Assembly: GCA_010015675.1 (NCBI GenBank)
Contig: ML976977.1
Coordinates: forward strand, 1,923,695-1,987,694
Source: Byssothecium circinans
Taxonomy: Eukaryota; Ascomycota; Dothideomycetes; Pleosporales; Massarinaceae
DNA: 64,000 nucleotides
Direction: 5' to 3'
Shown: positions 22,750-33,691 of the stretch, in pieces
Position numbering within the stretch: position 1 is the first letter of the stretch
Layout: the number at the start of each line of letters is the position of its first letter
The notes under the pieces: generated by a model
Seen by the model: only the letters and a program-made list of their open reading frames with translations
What the model was told of the DNA's origin: nothing
Database searches by the model: none
Made by a program: the position numbers and the translations under genes

Positions 22750-23955
22750 ATGCATCTCTTCCTCATCATTTCCGCATGGGCATACGCCACGCTCGCACTT
22801 CCCGCCATTCCCTCAAATGCCTCAATCGGTTTCAATATGGGCTACGAGTACGCCACTTCGGCAGCGGTGTTGCCAGATGGCGCACAGTGGAGTGTGACGA
22901 AAGTCAACAGCAGTACGTCATACCGGCGGACCATGTGGAAGCTCTCCGCAGCACCGCCAAAGCAGTCAGCGTAGCTATCTCCGCCTCTTAAACTTGAAAA
23001 GACTGACTCTTAACTGTATTGCGGCCTCTGTTGTTTTATCGATGTCATATTAGGCGAACTATGGCGCAAGGTGCGAGCAGTAATTGGTTTCCGTTCTTAC
23101 TATGATGCCGACGTCGATGCTATTGCGCCCGTCATTAAAACCCTGAAGGCGGATACTGAGAAGGACCTGGGTTTCGAGATCGAAGCCGTCGCCGCTGCTG
23201 TCTCTCATTTCCCCGGCTTGATGGACGAAATCGTCTACGACGCCTTCGAACGTGCCTATCTCCAATATCTCTCGACCGTGATCGTGGAGAATGAGAGCAC
23301 GAAATATGTGACGTACGGATCCACCGCCGCTCTCGCCGGTCATGGCTTCGCTTTATGTCCCAATATCACCAGGTGGCACCGTTGTCCTTCAAATGTGCTA
23401 GAAGATAAAGGTCCCTAGGATGAGTACTATCTCGTCATCGCACTCAACGAGCAAAGCCTCATTCTCTCTTCCCTAACAGCCAAAGATGGTAGCCTATATA
23501 ACCTCATCGATCGCACCACCTCGGATCTAGGCTACCCTTATCCGTGGTCCTTCTTTGGCAACACTGAGTCGCCCTGGCCATGGTGGGAGTTTCTAGAAGC
23601 CACCATCTACAGCGTTCTAGACGCAGGCTTGGGCTATCCACCCGCGAAAGTCATCCTGGTGGGAGAAGAGTATCAAGATGAGCGATTCCAAAGGGTAGTC
23701 CGCGACGTGGTGACTTCTCACTTCCGTAGTTTGATGGGGTTCGAGGGGAGGGAGGATATGGGTTTGAATATTGCAGAACCTGAAATTGTCGATGGCCATG
23801 CGGTTTATATCCAGGCGAAAGGCGCGGCGAAGCTATGGAGGCGTCGAGAGTATTTTCAACAAGAGGCGGAGTGGGGTTCACAGGAGTTGGATCCTGGCGG
23901 TTTGGCCGGCCTAGCGGTGGAGATGGTGCAGCATCCATTTTATCCTCAGGTCTAA
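22750..23955 (+). pseudogene. Secreted protein of unknown family with in-frame stop
   Basis: Starts with a signal peptide (MHLFLIISAWAYATLALPAI). A good donor GTACGT at 22915 spliced to the TTAG ending at 23053 keeps phase and gives NSSELWRKVRAVIGF. The frame then runs through YGSTAALAGHGFALCPN to a TAG at 23416-23418 and continues in the same frame immediately after it (DEYYLVIALNEQSLILSSL) to 23955. No in-phase intron with good signals removes the stop, so it looks like a nonsense mutation. A coherent peptide in another frame inside the first intron (YVIPADHVEALRSTAKAVSV) hints at an older coding exon and a second lesion. Function unknown. Confidence 0.55.
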
Positions 23956-25651
23956 GAGCAGTTCTCTCGCGCTTGGTCATGATGGAGTGGTCTATGGCGT
24001 CTGGGGTTGAGCGAGCTTCCGTAACATGTAAACGCATCTTGTCGATTGGTCGCTTGTAGCATTGGAAGAATGCGGTATCGATGGTTCTATAACAGTTAGT
24101 CTCTATTCGAGAAATATACCCGGCTCCCATACTGCACGAGCCACATCTTCAACCTCCTACATTCAGAAGGCCAGATAATGACATTGCTCACATCACCCAT
24201 ACCTATTCCCTCACAGCAGCCCACCACATCACCCTCAACTTCCTCAAATCTCATCTCATCCCACCAGATTCCACCCCTCTCACTCCTTCACTCCCACCAC
24301 GCTCCCTTCGACCCGAGATAAAATAAAAGTACCACCCACCACAGCCTCAATCCGTCAATCCCCATCCCCACATTTCCGCCTTACCCGTACCCACCTCAGG
24401 CAGAAACAAGCACCCATCGCCACGATGAAACGCATGAATATGGCCCCCCTCTCCCCCGGCCCGAGAAATCCACGCGTTCCACAACCACCCTCAACCCTAC
24501 AGCCTTATTTCCCGAAAAGCGATGGGGGTGTTTATGCCGAGCATCTCCCCCGCTGATGCGTACAGTAGCTCCATAGAGACACCGGTTGGTCGGTCGTGGG
24601 GATGTGCGTGCGCGTCTTCGTACTCCTCCTCTTCTATCACCTCGGTCGATGACTGCATCCTTTGAAGCAGTATGCAGATATCAACAACCACTCGCCCCAT
24701 CCTCAAATACTCCGGAAATCATCACCACATGGCACGTGACTTCTTCGCCACCCCGCAAATAATAATAACAATAATGAAAACACCGTCCACCAAGCCATCC
24801 ATCCACCTCACCCAACAAACACCCCCAACACTCACCTGCGACACCTCCCTCCCCCCACACAGCCTATTCCGGGCAAAAATCTGCCAATACAAAACACCTA
24901 ACCATCCCATGTCCCCTCCCTACCCGCCAGCCCGCCAAAAACAGCCTCAACAGCCACCCACCTCAACACCACCAACAAGACCCATCCCCGCCGTAACGTT
25001 CCATCTCGGCATCCCCCCCCCCCCCCAAGAACGCATTAAGAACGTTTCCCTTCACTAGCGCAATGTCGCGTTCTGATTGGTGGTTAGACGGGTCCTGCCC
25101 TGTTGAAACATGCCCGACAGGGATCGTTCGTTGAGGCTGATTGGTCGCGTGAGGGGATATTGCATAGGGACGTTGAACCAGGCGGCGTTACAGATGTTAA
25201 TTGCGTGGTTATGCCGTATTTTATGCAGAACAGTCGCAGTCGCAGCTGTAGTCCGCTGGGCTGGTAAAAATAGCCTGGGTGGGGATTGGGATGGCGTGGT
25301 TGGTGAGAGGTGGTGCGGTGGGCGAGATGGTGACGAGGCATGTTCCCGGTCGGGGATATTTCTGGATGGCGAGGGTAAAAGGATGGGTGTGGATGGGTAT
25401 TTGAGTCCAGAGGGCTGTCGTTTTGGCTTGGTCTTTTTATCTCGTTGATTTAGTCTTTTTTTCCGTCTCTTCTCTTCTCTTCATTCATGTCGTCGCTGTA
25501 GATGAAGCTTTTTTTTTTGGATTCTCTTGTCGTCACTCCTTTGAAAGCCACGCTCTCTTGATTGTGAGGAATTCGTATGCCAAAACCGATAGCCATACAC
25601 ATCCACTCCCACCTCGACAATAGGATCTACTCCCTTCCCTCCCTTCCCACA
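23956..25651. other. Long intergenic region
   Basis: 1.7 kb, strongly C/A-rich on the plus strand between 24170 and 25060, with a run of 14 C at 25013-25026. The 128-codon frame at 24672-25058 is low-complexity Pro/Thr with no motif and is not called. The last 200 bp, with pyrimidine-rich tracts, is the likely leader of the gene at 25652. Confidence 0.5.
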
Positions 25652-26803
25652 ATGGCCGAGCTAGCAAACGCCCTGGCCTTCGACCAGGAATACAGTCTCT
25701 CCATCCCAAGCCCAGTGGACCTCGATGCAGTCCACGCCGCGAAGAGGGAGCTGAAAGAAGACTTGTTCATCCGCGACCTCGATGCTATCAACGCTGCAAC
25801 CCAACGCGAGCCCAAGAACATGGATGCGGACCCTCGAGATCGAGATTCCGGTGTCTTCCTCTCTGATCACGACTCCACTCCCTCATCTACACCACCTTCG
25901 TCGCGTCCAACATCAATGGCACTGTCCTCCTCAACATCCTTGAAACACTCTCCGTCCATGAAGTCCACCACCAGCATACCATCCCGCAGCGACTCCTCAG
26001 CACGCCGCCTTCGTCGTCCCGCCGAATTGAACCTAGGCACAACCGCCGGTGCTTCAAAACCCAAGTCCGAACTCGAGCTCCGTTACGACCTCGTTCGCAA
26101 CTCGCAGAACCGTTCAAAAGCTGCACTGCGTTCGCCGACCCAACTCTTGAATGATAGACTGAATCTCTCTCCAAAGAAGGGAAAGCACGACAGAATCCGC
26201 GTCTTCACGCCTCCAAAGCCGATGCTGAACGGATGCATTCTTCCCGGTCCCGTGGCACAGATGGAAGCTTTCACTGGCTGGTCTGTGCGTGGGCGGACAG
26301 AAGCAGGAAATCGGCCGACGTGGTGGTGCAAGTTCGATAAAGTTGTCGTGTTCGATGGAGTTGAGGAGATTGAAGGTTCGGGGGAGAAAACATTCAAGAC
26401 GCGAACCAGCAAGGGATTAACGATTGCAAGACGCCGAGGCGATACAGAGACAGTGATGATTCCGATGGAATGTACGCATTGCCAGGATATGCTGAATCGT
26501 ACGGAGTGGAAATATGATGTGCAGGTTTGCAAGAGGGTGGTTTGCTGGGATTGTAAGGAGAGGTGCAAGTGGGAACTTGAGCAGGAAAAAGCAGGGCTGG
26601 AGAAAAATGGTAGCGGAACGCCGAAAGAGGCAAGAACGGATGCGAATAGGGAGAGAGCGGATAGTGTGTTTCAAGATGAGCAAGCAAGAGAAGAAGATTT
26701 GATGAAGAAGATTGGTATTGAACCGATGCCGAAGACACCAACGGAGAAAGTGGGGGGTATTGATGAGAGACTGGAAAATACGGAGTTGATAGGCGCGGCT
26801 TGA
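25652..26803 (+). CDS. Conserved-type fungal protein with CxxC pairs, unknown function
   Basis: The frame is open from 25577. I prefer the ATG at 25652 (context CACAATGG; MAELANALAFDQEYSLSIPS), giving 383 residues. The N-terminal half is polar and Ser-rich (about residues 75-145). A central block (VRVFTPPKPMLNGCILPGPV to TGWSVRGRTEAGNRPTWWCKFD) looks structured. Then two Cys pairs (MECTHCQDML and VVCWDCKERC, about 298-325) suggest a small zinc-binding fold. The C-terminus is charged and helical. No signal peptide or membrane helix. Function not recognised. Confidence 0.75.
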   Translation: MAELANALAFDQEYSLSIPSPVDLDAVHAAKRELKEDLFIRDLDAINAATQREPKNMDADPRDRDSGVFLSDHDSTPSSTPPSSRPTSMALSSSTSLKHSPSMKSTTSIPSRSDSSARRLRRPAELNLGTTAGASKPKSELELRYDLVRNSQNRSKAALRSPTQLLNDRLNLSPKKGKHDRIRVFTPPKPMLNGCILPGPVAQMEAFTGWSVRGRTEAGNRPTWWCKFDKVVVFDGVEEIEGSGEKTFKTRTSKGLTIARRRGDTETVMIPMECTHCQDMLNRTEWKYDVQVCKRVVCWDCKERCKWELEQEKAGLEKNGSGTPKEARTDANRERADSVFQDEQAREEDLMKKIGIEPMPKTPTEKVGGIDERLENTELIGAA

Positions 26804-27100
26804 AATGAAGCTTTCACGGAGACGGGCGAGGAAAGAAACGAACTCTGGTAGGCAAGAAATTACCTTCTTTGTACATATTCTATTGAAGCAACATTTTATC
26901 CCAAAGAATATCATGAACGCCGAAAATGCTTGTTGAGTTGCTGGTGAGGTCGCTAGTGTGTTCGCTAAATGCTGGTCGACGGGTATATGTACCTGGTGAC
27001 TTGGAACATGAACTGTGATGCTGTATCGTGGGTATATGCGCTAGTTAATGTGTATGCCCCAAAAGGCGACGGGAAAGAACGACGACTAGGAAGAGGAGCA

Positions 27101-27968
27101 CTAGTCCAGATCCATCGCATCGTCCATATACTCATACGGCGCATCCATTCCTGAGCCCTGGTTGGTGCTGTTATTATAAGACTTGGGCTCGAAGTCTTGG
27201 CTCGTCAAGTCATTAGCCTGCACCTCGTGATTCTGCACAATACCATGCGCATGATCGCATCCAGCGATCAGCAAGTGCAGCATGGGTTCCAACTGCAAGT
27301 CTTGTAGACGTGTATTCCTACGGTCCTTCTCCTGCTCGTTCTCGTCGACCTTCTCCTGCGCATCCTTCCACGCATTTCGATAATCCTTCGCCAGACCCAA
27401 TTGGGGCCGTACTTCTGGATTTCCGAACGAGAAGTGCAGTGGGCAATTCTCCTTATCAATGGCGTCTAGGAGGTTGGCGTGGAAGGCATGCGAAGCCTCG
27501 GGTCTCGTCCGCGCCCACTCAGGGTTCGTGATGAAGCGTAGAGCGTTGACGTTCGTCCGAGGCGCAGCAGCGGACACGTAGACGCCGAGGATCGCGAGGG
27601 ATGTTGTGATGTAGCGTTCAAGGAGGGTGTAGAATTCGAAAAAGTCGACTTTGAACATGGCTTCGGCCTGCTTCTACCTCTCGTTAGTATTCAGCTTCAT
27701 TTGCGGGAGGGTAGGGAATTGGGCGTACGCTTCGCGATCCGAAAGGACCATTGCTACGTTGCTCTGCATACCCATTCTGTGCCTCCTCTTCTCGTAAGAT
27801 CTGCATTGCTCGGTGGTATGATGCGATGAGAGACTCAGACTTCCATTGCAGACGGACGCATAGGCGCGTCGCGCGTTCCTTCTCTTGCCTCAGCTTCTGC
27901 GTTTTCGACTGGATAATTGCTTCGTGCGGGGTTTTGGGAGCATATTTTGAGTCGCGTAGAGTCGACAT
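27101..27968 (-). CDS. Hypothetical protein, two exons
   Basis: Model: exon 1 27968-27729 and exon 2 27667-27101 (intron 61 bp, GTACGC...GCAG, phase 0), 268 residues. It starts MSTLRDSKYAPKTPHEAIIQ, with a helical, charged N-terminal part (KTQKLRQEKERATRL). The second exon reads AEAMFKVDFFEFYTLLERYI followed by a mildly hydrophobic helix (TTSLAILGVYVSAAA). Later come an acidic/basic helix (DAQEKVDENEQEKDRRNTRL) and the acidic end EYMDDAMDLD. It resembles an adaptor or complex subunit with coiled segments. I do not recognise the family. Confidence 0.75.
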
Positions 27969-28336
27969 TGTGGTTGCGCGTGCGCGTGCTGTGTCGCGGC
28001 TGTCATGGTCGCGGTGATGTGTGAGTGAGGGCTTAAGAATTCGGAAGCCTGGTGAACTGTGAGGTCGCCTGAGTCAGCAACCAACATAAACTTTGACGTT
28101 GGAAAACTCATCCACGGGTTTCACAGCATGTCAAACGTTGGTGAAAGGAAATAGCGACAAGAGATTAAAGAGGTATTAGAATAGTATTGTATGTTGAGAA
28201 ATACTACGGAAAAGTAGTCGTGCAGTATGACACTATACTCTGCCCAACACGGACTTGAAGAAAGAAAATAGAAAACATTGTCAGCAATCTTCCCAAAACG
28301 TCAGAAAAAGCCAAACTCACGCAAAACCCCAAACCT

Positions 28337-28755
28337 TCAAACTCCGTAAGCCAACTCCAAACTCCCCTTAACACCCTTCCCACCGTCCAGTCTGTAAACA
28401 TTCACCGCCCCTGATCTAACGACAAAGTCAGTTACAATCATCATTCCTCTTCAAGTCACAAAAGGAACTTACTCTGTTCCAACTTCTTCTTTGCATCATC
28501 AATCTCCTCCTTCTGCGTCGTAAAAGAGCCTTCACCCTCTGCATACGAAGGAATCGGAACCGCTCCAATATCGACACGAACTTTTGTAACCGGGTCGCGA
28601 ACTTCGAAGCCTTGTTGGAAGTATTGGCGAGCTTCCTCCAGGGTCAGAAGCACATCTTGGCCGGCGTTATGAATGAGGTAGGCGCGGGCGGTAGGATCAG
28701 CTTTGAGGCGCTTGGAGCGGACAGGAGAGGAAGGTATGGTTGTCGAGGAAGACAT
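28337..28755 (-). CDS. Small conserved-type protein, two exons
   Basis: Model: exon 1 28755-28473, exon 2 28410-28337 (intron 62 bp, GTAAGT...TCAG, phase 1), 118 residues. It starts MSSSTTIPSSPVRSKRLKAD, then a compact segment (ARAYLIHNAGQDVLLTLEEA, RQYFQQGFEVRDPVTKVRV) and a charged helix (EEIDDAKKKLEQ) ending in exon 2 (VNVYRLDGGKGVKGSLEL). Without splicing the frame ends five codons into the intron. No signal peptide. Probably nuclear or cytosolic. Function unknown. Confidence 0.7.
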
Positions 28756-29120
28756 TTGGGCTTGGATGAGTGTTGATATAGAGATTGAAAATGAATGTGG
28801 GTATATACCGTGATCAAGTAGATAGAGACAGTGAATGCTGATCGATGGACGAAGAAGACAGCGTCGCGAGGAATGGCACCGTTCTTATACCTGAGAAGTT
28901 ACCTTTCGGCGAGGCAGGCACGGTTTGCAGGTGCGAAGGCCACCACACGTGAATATGCACTCACACAGGGGAAGAATATCCCTCGGACAGCCAAAGAAGG
29001 CAACAAACACCCCTCACGACGCAGATTGGGCAAGATATCAGTCATACGTTCATCATTTCATATCAGAGACTATGAGCTACGAACGTCCATCTTGGCAGAT
29101 TACACCCTAAATCATGCCAG

Positions 29121-30857
29121 TCAGTCACCTACCCAAGTACAAACCCCATACTTTGCCAGCATCTGCCCCACAACAACAAACCCTCCGATAGCTGGGTTCG
29201 CCCCTACCACATAGAGAAACACCCTCAAACTCGGTCCAATTTGCATTTCCACGCTCGGACTGGCGTCTTTGCCCTCCTGGTCAATCACCCACCATATCCC
29301 GCTAGCGACACCCATAACGAGCAATTGAATGGCATAGACCCTCCAGGTCGAGCTCTCTTGTTTGGGGATACTGCCAGTTCGGAAACGAGTAAGTGCGGCG
29401 TTGATGAAGAGAGGCGCCAGGCCGACGAGGATGGTGCCGAGGTATTTGGTTAGTTGCCAGTGTAATGGGCGCATTCGAGTTTGCGGGGCGGCTGAGAAGA
29501 TGGGCGTCCAGGTAAAGCGTTTGCAAAGTATCCAAGCTTTGGTCAGGGAGAGGGAAACGATGCTGTGGCGGTTGGGCACGAAGGCGTCGGAGGTCGGAAT
29601 TTGGTCCACGGGATCGCAACAGGGGATTAAGATGAGGGCATCGTCCTGAGTGCCACTATAGTCGAGCTTTTCCGGTAGAGGTTTGACAGCATGGGTGTGC
29701 AACGGTTTGTCGACGTCACCTGGAGACTCTGGGTGCCTTGGCGACATGTTTGCAGTGATTGTATCCTCATCGTTCGCGGAGAAGTGTAATTGTCCGACAT
29801 CCTCGCCATCCGAGGTTATGCGGGCGCAAACGGCGGATGCCTGCTCTTGCACGCGACCGACAGCGCCTTCGAAAACACCGCCTCTCCTCCTCGCTTCGTC
29901 CATCACACCGTTTTCAACCATGTAAAGAGATGGGTAATCCGGCCGGCAGAGGTTCCCAATCAGATTGATCATGGACATGACTGCGTATGGGGCAACGGTG
30001 AGCCCAAACGCTGCGAATCCGAATTGCTCAATCTGATCGCCTCGAGCCATGAAAATAGTTGACGTCGCGTAGAAAGCCTGAACGAGAGCCATCACGGCCT
30101 TGACGACGTTGTAAGTTGCAGAAACTTCGATGGTGCTGCTGGGATGGGTCGAGGCGGTGAACTGCGTGTTTGATGGCACTTTGGCGAACTGGTACCCCTT
30201 GGGCAGATCATGTCTCCCATGAACAATCTGCCGGTGTACAAAAGCTGGCAAGCCAAACTTCGACTTCAACCAGGGCGGTACATAAGTAATGATGTGAACA
30301 GCAGCGTTTTGCGATGCCACCTCTATCTTCTCTGTGAATCCCTTGACGACAATCTCGCCAGAAGCATTACTGACTATCTCTTTTCTATCCTCCTCTTTCG
30401 CGCGCCTGTAAATGCTGTTTCTGACCTGATCGCCATCAACAGGTCTCCAATCGTTCCCGCGAACCACCATGCATAACGCGCCGCTTCTGGCTGCTTTCCT
30501 CAAATCATCATTCTTTACAAATACTGCCCCGCTCAAGATCGCTTCAACCCCTCTATACATTCCCATCGTAGGGTAAAGTACGCTTCCTATCACGGACACA
30601 AGGTAATCGACCGAGCGTTCACCAGGCCGCGTAAGCACGGTGGCTGCGTGGGCGACGTAGTTGAGCAGGTAGAACATGATGACATCCGTCCATTTTGTAG
30701 GTACGCAAAGTAAACCTGGGGTTTGGTGGTTCGAGGTTCCTACCGGGAATGGTAATGTAATGTTTTGTAGTGGAAGCGCCGTTGTAGGACGGATGAGGAC
30801 GAGGAGGGCGAAGAGACATTGCGGCATGTTGAATGCGTTTGATGCGTTTGATGCCAT
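29121..30857 (-). CDS. Polytopic membrane protein, unknown function
   Basis: A single-exon 578-residue protein. A hydrophobic N-terminal segment (CLFALLVLIRPTTALPL) is a possible signal peptide. Membrane segments follow: TDVIMFYLLNYVAHAATVL (about 57-75), a region around 250-305 (AVMALVQAFYATSTIFMA, FAAFGLTVAPYAVMSMINLI) and three near the end (YLGTILVGLAPLFINAAL, VYAIQLLVMGVASGIWWVI, IGGFVVVGQMLAKYG). The long loop at about 310-450 is charged and presumably cytoplasmic. The pattern resembles fungus-specific multi-spanning proteins of unknown role. Its 5' end faces the CYSTM gene at 31572 across 714 bp. Confidence 0.8.
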   Translation of the reverse strand: MASNASNAFNMPQCLFALLVLIRPTTALPLQNITLPFPVGTSNHQTPGLLCVPTKWTDVIMFYLLNYVAHAATVLTRPGERSVDYLVSVIGSVLYPTMGMYRGVEAILSGAVFVKNDDLRKAARSGALCMVVRGNDWRPVDGDQVRNSIYRRAKEEDRKEIVSNASGEIVVKGFTEKIEVASQNAAVHIITYVPPWLKSKFGLPAFVHRQIVHGRHDLPKGYQFAKVPSNTQFTASTHPSSTIEVSATYNVVKAVMALVQAFYATSTIFMARGDQIEQFGFAAFGLTVAPYAVMSMINLIGNLCRPDYPSLYMVENGVMDEARRRGGVFEGAVGRVQEQASAVCARITSDGEDVGQLHFSANDEDTITANMSPRHPESPGDVDKPLHTHAVKPLPEKLDYSGTQDDALILIPCCDPVDQIPTSDAFVPNRHSIVSLSLTKAWILCKRFTWTPIFSAAPQTRMRPLHWQLTKYLGTILVGLAPLFINAALTRFRTGSIPKQESSTWRVYAIQLLVMGVASGIWWVIDQEGKDASPSVEMQIGPSLRVFLYVVGANPAIGGFVVVGQMLAKYGVCTWVGD

Positions 30858-31571
30858 ATTGATGGCGAGAAGGTGGCATGAAGGGGAGAAGGACAGACGT
30901 CACGTTAAGCTCAACGGCATCGAAGTCTGCCTTGACCAGATGCCCTCGGTGCCGCCCTCTGATTCGCCATTGAACGACACCTTCGTATTCATCGTCCACT
31001 AACTGTCCGACGTCGCCGCCATATCTTGGCTACCGTATTCAGTAGCGTCAATGCTGCGCCAGTATCGTGCGGGGTGAAGACATTCTTAAAAGTCCATCAT
31101 GCTCATGGCGTTGTGGGCAATTCACCTCAAGCTTCCCCTTCCTTACAGCATCCACCACTAGCTCCCAAAGCAGTCTAGCGGTCATGCTCAGCCACGCTCG
31201 CCACGCCACTTATGCGACACGACTCGTCTCCAACGTCGCGCCCCACTCTTCGCAAACCATTGACATTCTTCTTTTAAACTCTTTGTCACTCTCACCACCT
31301 TTCTCTCATAAACTTCCTTTAATACTGCGCTTATCCAACCGAATCCGGAAAGCGCCATTATTTGCGACAAAGAGCTACAGTTAACAGACAGCCGAGGTCA
31401 AGCTTTGCGGATTGCCTAGCTTTGCCGCGCAACACCGTCCCGAGGGATTACGTATACATATAGCACCTACGGTCTATCTTCATTTTCCGTTGAGAGCGAA
31501 AACCCAGCCCTCCTTCAACTCCCCATCCCCTCCTTTCGCCTCGAGAAAGCAACCCCATCGCAACAGCATCA
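30858..31571. promoter_or_regulatory. Divergent intergenic region
   Basis: Between the minus-strand membrane-protein gene and the plus-strand CYSTM gene; presumed to hold both promoters. Short frames at 31067 and 31412 have no features. Pyrimidine-rich tracts precede the ATG at 31572. Confidence 0.4.
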
Positions 31572-32088
31572 ATGGCATCTCAAAAATTCGTACGTCCACC
31601 TCCGTCCCTCCCGGCTATCGGCACGCTCCCACCCACTCCTTCCTCCCTCCCAAAATCTTCACCCACTAACAGCAAACCTCCAGGACCCTCCCCAAGGCGC
31701 ACCTCCAGCCTATCCCGTCCAAGCCCACACAGACGCCGGCCCCGCACCTAACCCCTACGGCACGCCTCCCCCAGGCCAAGGCTATGGCCCACCCGCACCT
31801 TACTACGGCAACAACACTGCTCCCCCGTCTTCAAACGGCGACTACTATGGCTCCCCGAACCCCTACCAACAAGGTCCCGGCTACGGCCCACCTCAAGGCC
31901 AGTACGGTCCACCGCAGAATGGCATGTACCCGCCCCAACAACAGGGCATGTATTATCAGCAGCAGGGGCAGCCACCGCCGGGGGGCTACTATGGGGATCA
32001 GAGGAGAGGTGGTGGTGCTAGTGGAGGAATTATGACGGGGTTGCTTGCGGGTTTGGCGTGTTGTTGTTGCTTGGACTGCTTGTTCTAA
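31572..32088 (+). CDS. CYSTM-type cysteine-rich tail-anchored stress peptide
   Basis: Model join(31572..31589,31684..32088), 140 residues. A six-codon first exon (MASQKF) ends at a strong GTACGT donor. Exon 2 begins DPPQGAPPAYPV and is dominated by Pro/Gly/Tyr/Gln repeats (YGPPQGQYGPPQ, GMYPPQQQGMYYQQQG). The C-terminus GLLAGLACCCCLDCLF is the short Cys-rich membrane module (CYSTM) of small tail-anchored proteins in fungi and plants, linked to stress and metal tolerance. The tiny 5' exon means frame-only gene finding would miss the true start. Confidence 0.85.
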
Positions 32089-32984
32089 GCGCGTTGGTCC
32101 ATCGATGTGAGGAGCGAGTTTGGGTTTGCGGAGATGGCAAGCCAGCGAGCAACCGAGTGGGTGAAGGTACCAAGCATCAATGGCGTTAATCAGTTTCGGG
32201 CTTTCTCGCATTGGGACGGGTGTACTTTTACTTTTCGCCTGCCGGACGGGTTTAATTTATCTGAATTGGAGGCGGGAAGTCATCGATGTTTTGCTTTTCC
32301 CTCTGTTTCTCTTGCATAGTTTCCTATGTACATTAGTGACGACGGCTCTTTTCGCATGTACTACCAGAATGTGAATTATTATCTTTCAATCTTATATTCC
32401 CCACTGTGAGCACTTCCCTGACAGCTCACAGAGTAGTACAACCTTGAGGTTCGTACTGGCGATACCTGCTGCGCACACAAGCGTTGGCGGGGGCAGGTTT
32501 TGCTTCAACGATCAGGTATCAGCTAGGTAAATGACAAGAATGAGAAGCCATCTACCGCTAGCAATCCGACTCCTCCTCCTACTTATACTCATAGCTTCAT
32601 CTTTCATAGCAGTATATACATCATTCACAACTAGAAACTTTGAGTCTGCTACGGTAAGGAGTAAGCGTAGCTTTCTTAGGCCTATACTAAACGTAGACAG
32701 GGATCTATGGCCGGGGGTTGTTGGTGCTGTGCGTTGTTATCCTTACGCAATGAAGGTAAGGTGAAGACCATTAGCTCAAGCCTTACTCATGACGCGATGT
32801 TGAATTTGATTTAGGCGATGAAGAGATGAGATGGATAGATGAGGATGTCTTTTATTTGCATATACCAAGTATGATGGATGTCTGCTAGAAGGCGATTTGC
32901 TTATGTGGTTGGTGAATGGATTGATGTAGAGCTCCCTCCACGTCATTTCGTCGCATACCCACAGCCATATCCCAGGCCTTGGTG
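32089..32984. other. Intergenic, no convincing gene
   Basis: Contains a 77-codon frame (32531-32764) with a hydrophobic Leu-rich N-terminus but no other support. Otherwise nothing is recognised up to the MITE. Confidence 0.4.
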
Positions 32985-33455
32985 CAGACTTGTCAACAAG
33001 CAAGTCGACTTGCAGACTTGCTTGATGACTTGGTGACTTGGTGACACTAAGTAAGCCAAGTCAGCAGTCTAGTTTTCATTAAGCAAGTCAAGTCTCTTAC
33101 CCAGACTTGCTTGGTAGACTTGATAGACTTGGTGTTTATATCTACTTAGTAATAAATTCTTATTAGACTACCTTTTATCTAATATTTAGTATATAATATT
33201 TCTCACGATAGTTTTTTAGTGTTGAGCTTTTTGCCTAATTAGGACTAGTGCTTATTGGCACCTCTAATCTCCGGCCACACTAGATTTTTACCTCCTTTTT
33301 ATTACCTATATACTACACCAAGTCAACCAAGTAAGCAAGTCAAGTCTACTATAAAAGCAACACCAAGTCAAGCAAGTCAAGTCGATACCTTATAAAACTC
33401 TAAGCAAGTTAAGTCGCGACTCCAGACTTGCTTGACTTGTTTGTTGACATGTCTG
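32985..33455. mobile_element. hAT-type MITE / foldback element, 471 bp
   Basis: Flanked by an exact 8-bp duplication CCTTGGTG (32977-32984 and 33456-33463). Ends are inverted (CAGACTTGTCAACAA and its complement with one mismatch). Inside, both arms are filled with variants of ACTTGCTTGACTTGGTG and the complement, leaving an AT-rich core (about 33140-33310). An 8-bp duplication with CAG-starting ends is characteristic of hAT elements. It encodes no protein. Confidence 0.8.
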
Positions 33456-33691
33456 CCTTGGTGCATGGACACCGAAGCCTGCAGGCCGAACAGCAGGCAA
33501 AGCAGCACCGAACTAGCGTCTCCATTTATCCATTTGCTTCTTGTTGCCTTGAATCTTTGTCGGCAATGGACTGCCAAGAACCGCGCCTCCGTTGTGTCTT
33601 TTCTCGGGATCAAGCTGACCCCCTCACCTCCTCCACAAGACAGCACACTTCTACACTCTCATGAGCAGACAGAAACGAGCGAGATCAAGTG

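Noticed and set aside
24672..25058. 128-codon Pro/Thr-rich frame
   Set aside because: Composition follows the C/A-rich DNA of the region; no motif or splice support.
32531..32764. 77-codon frame with hydrophobic N-terminus
   Set aside because: Only a Leu-rich stretch supports it; no conserved features, next to repeats.
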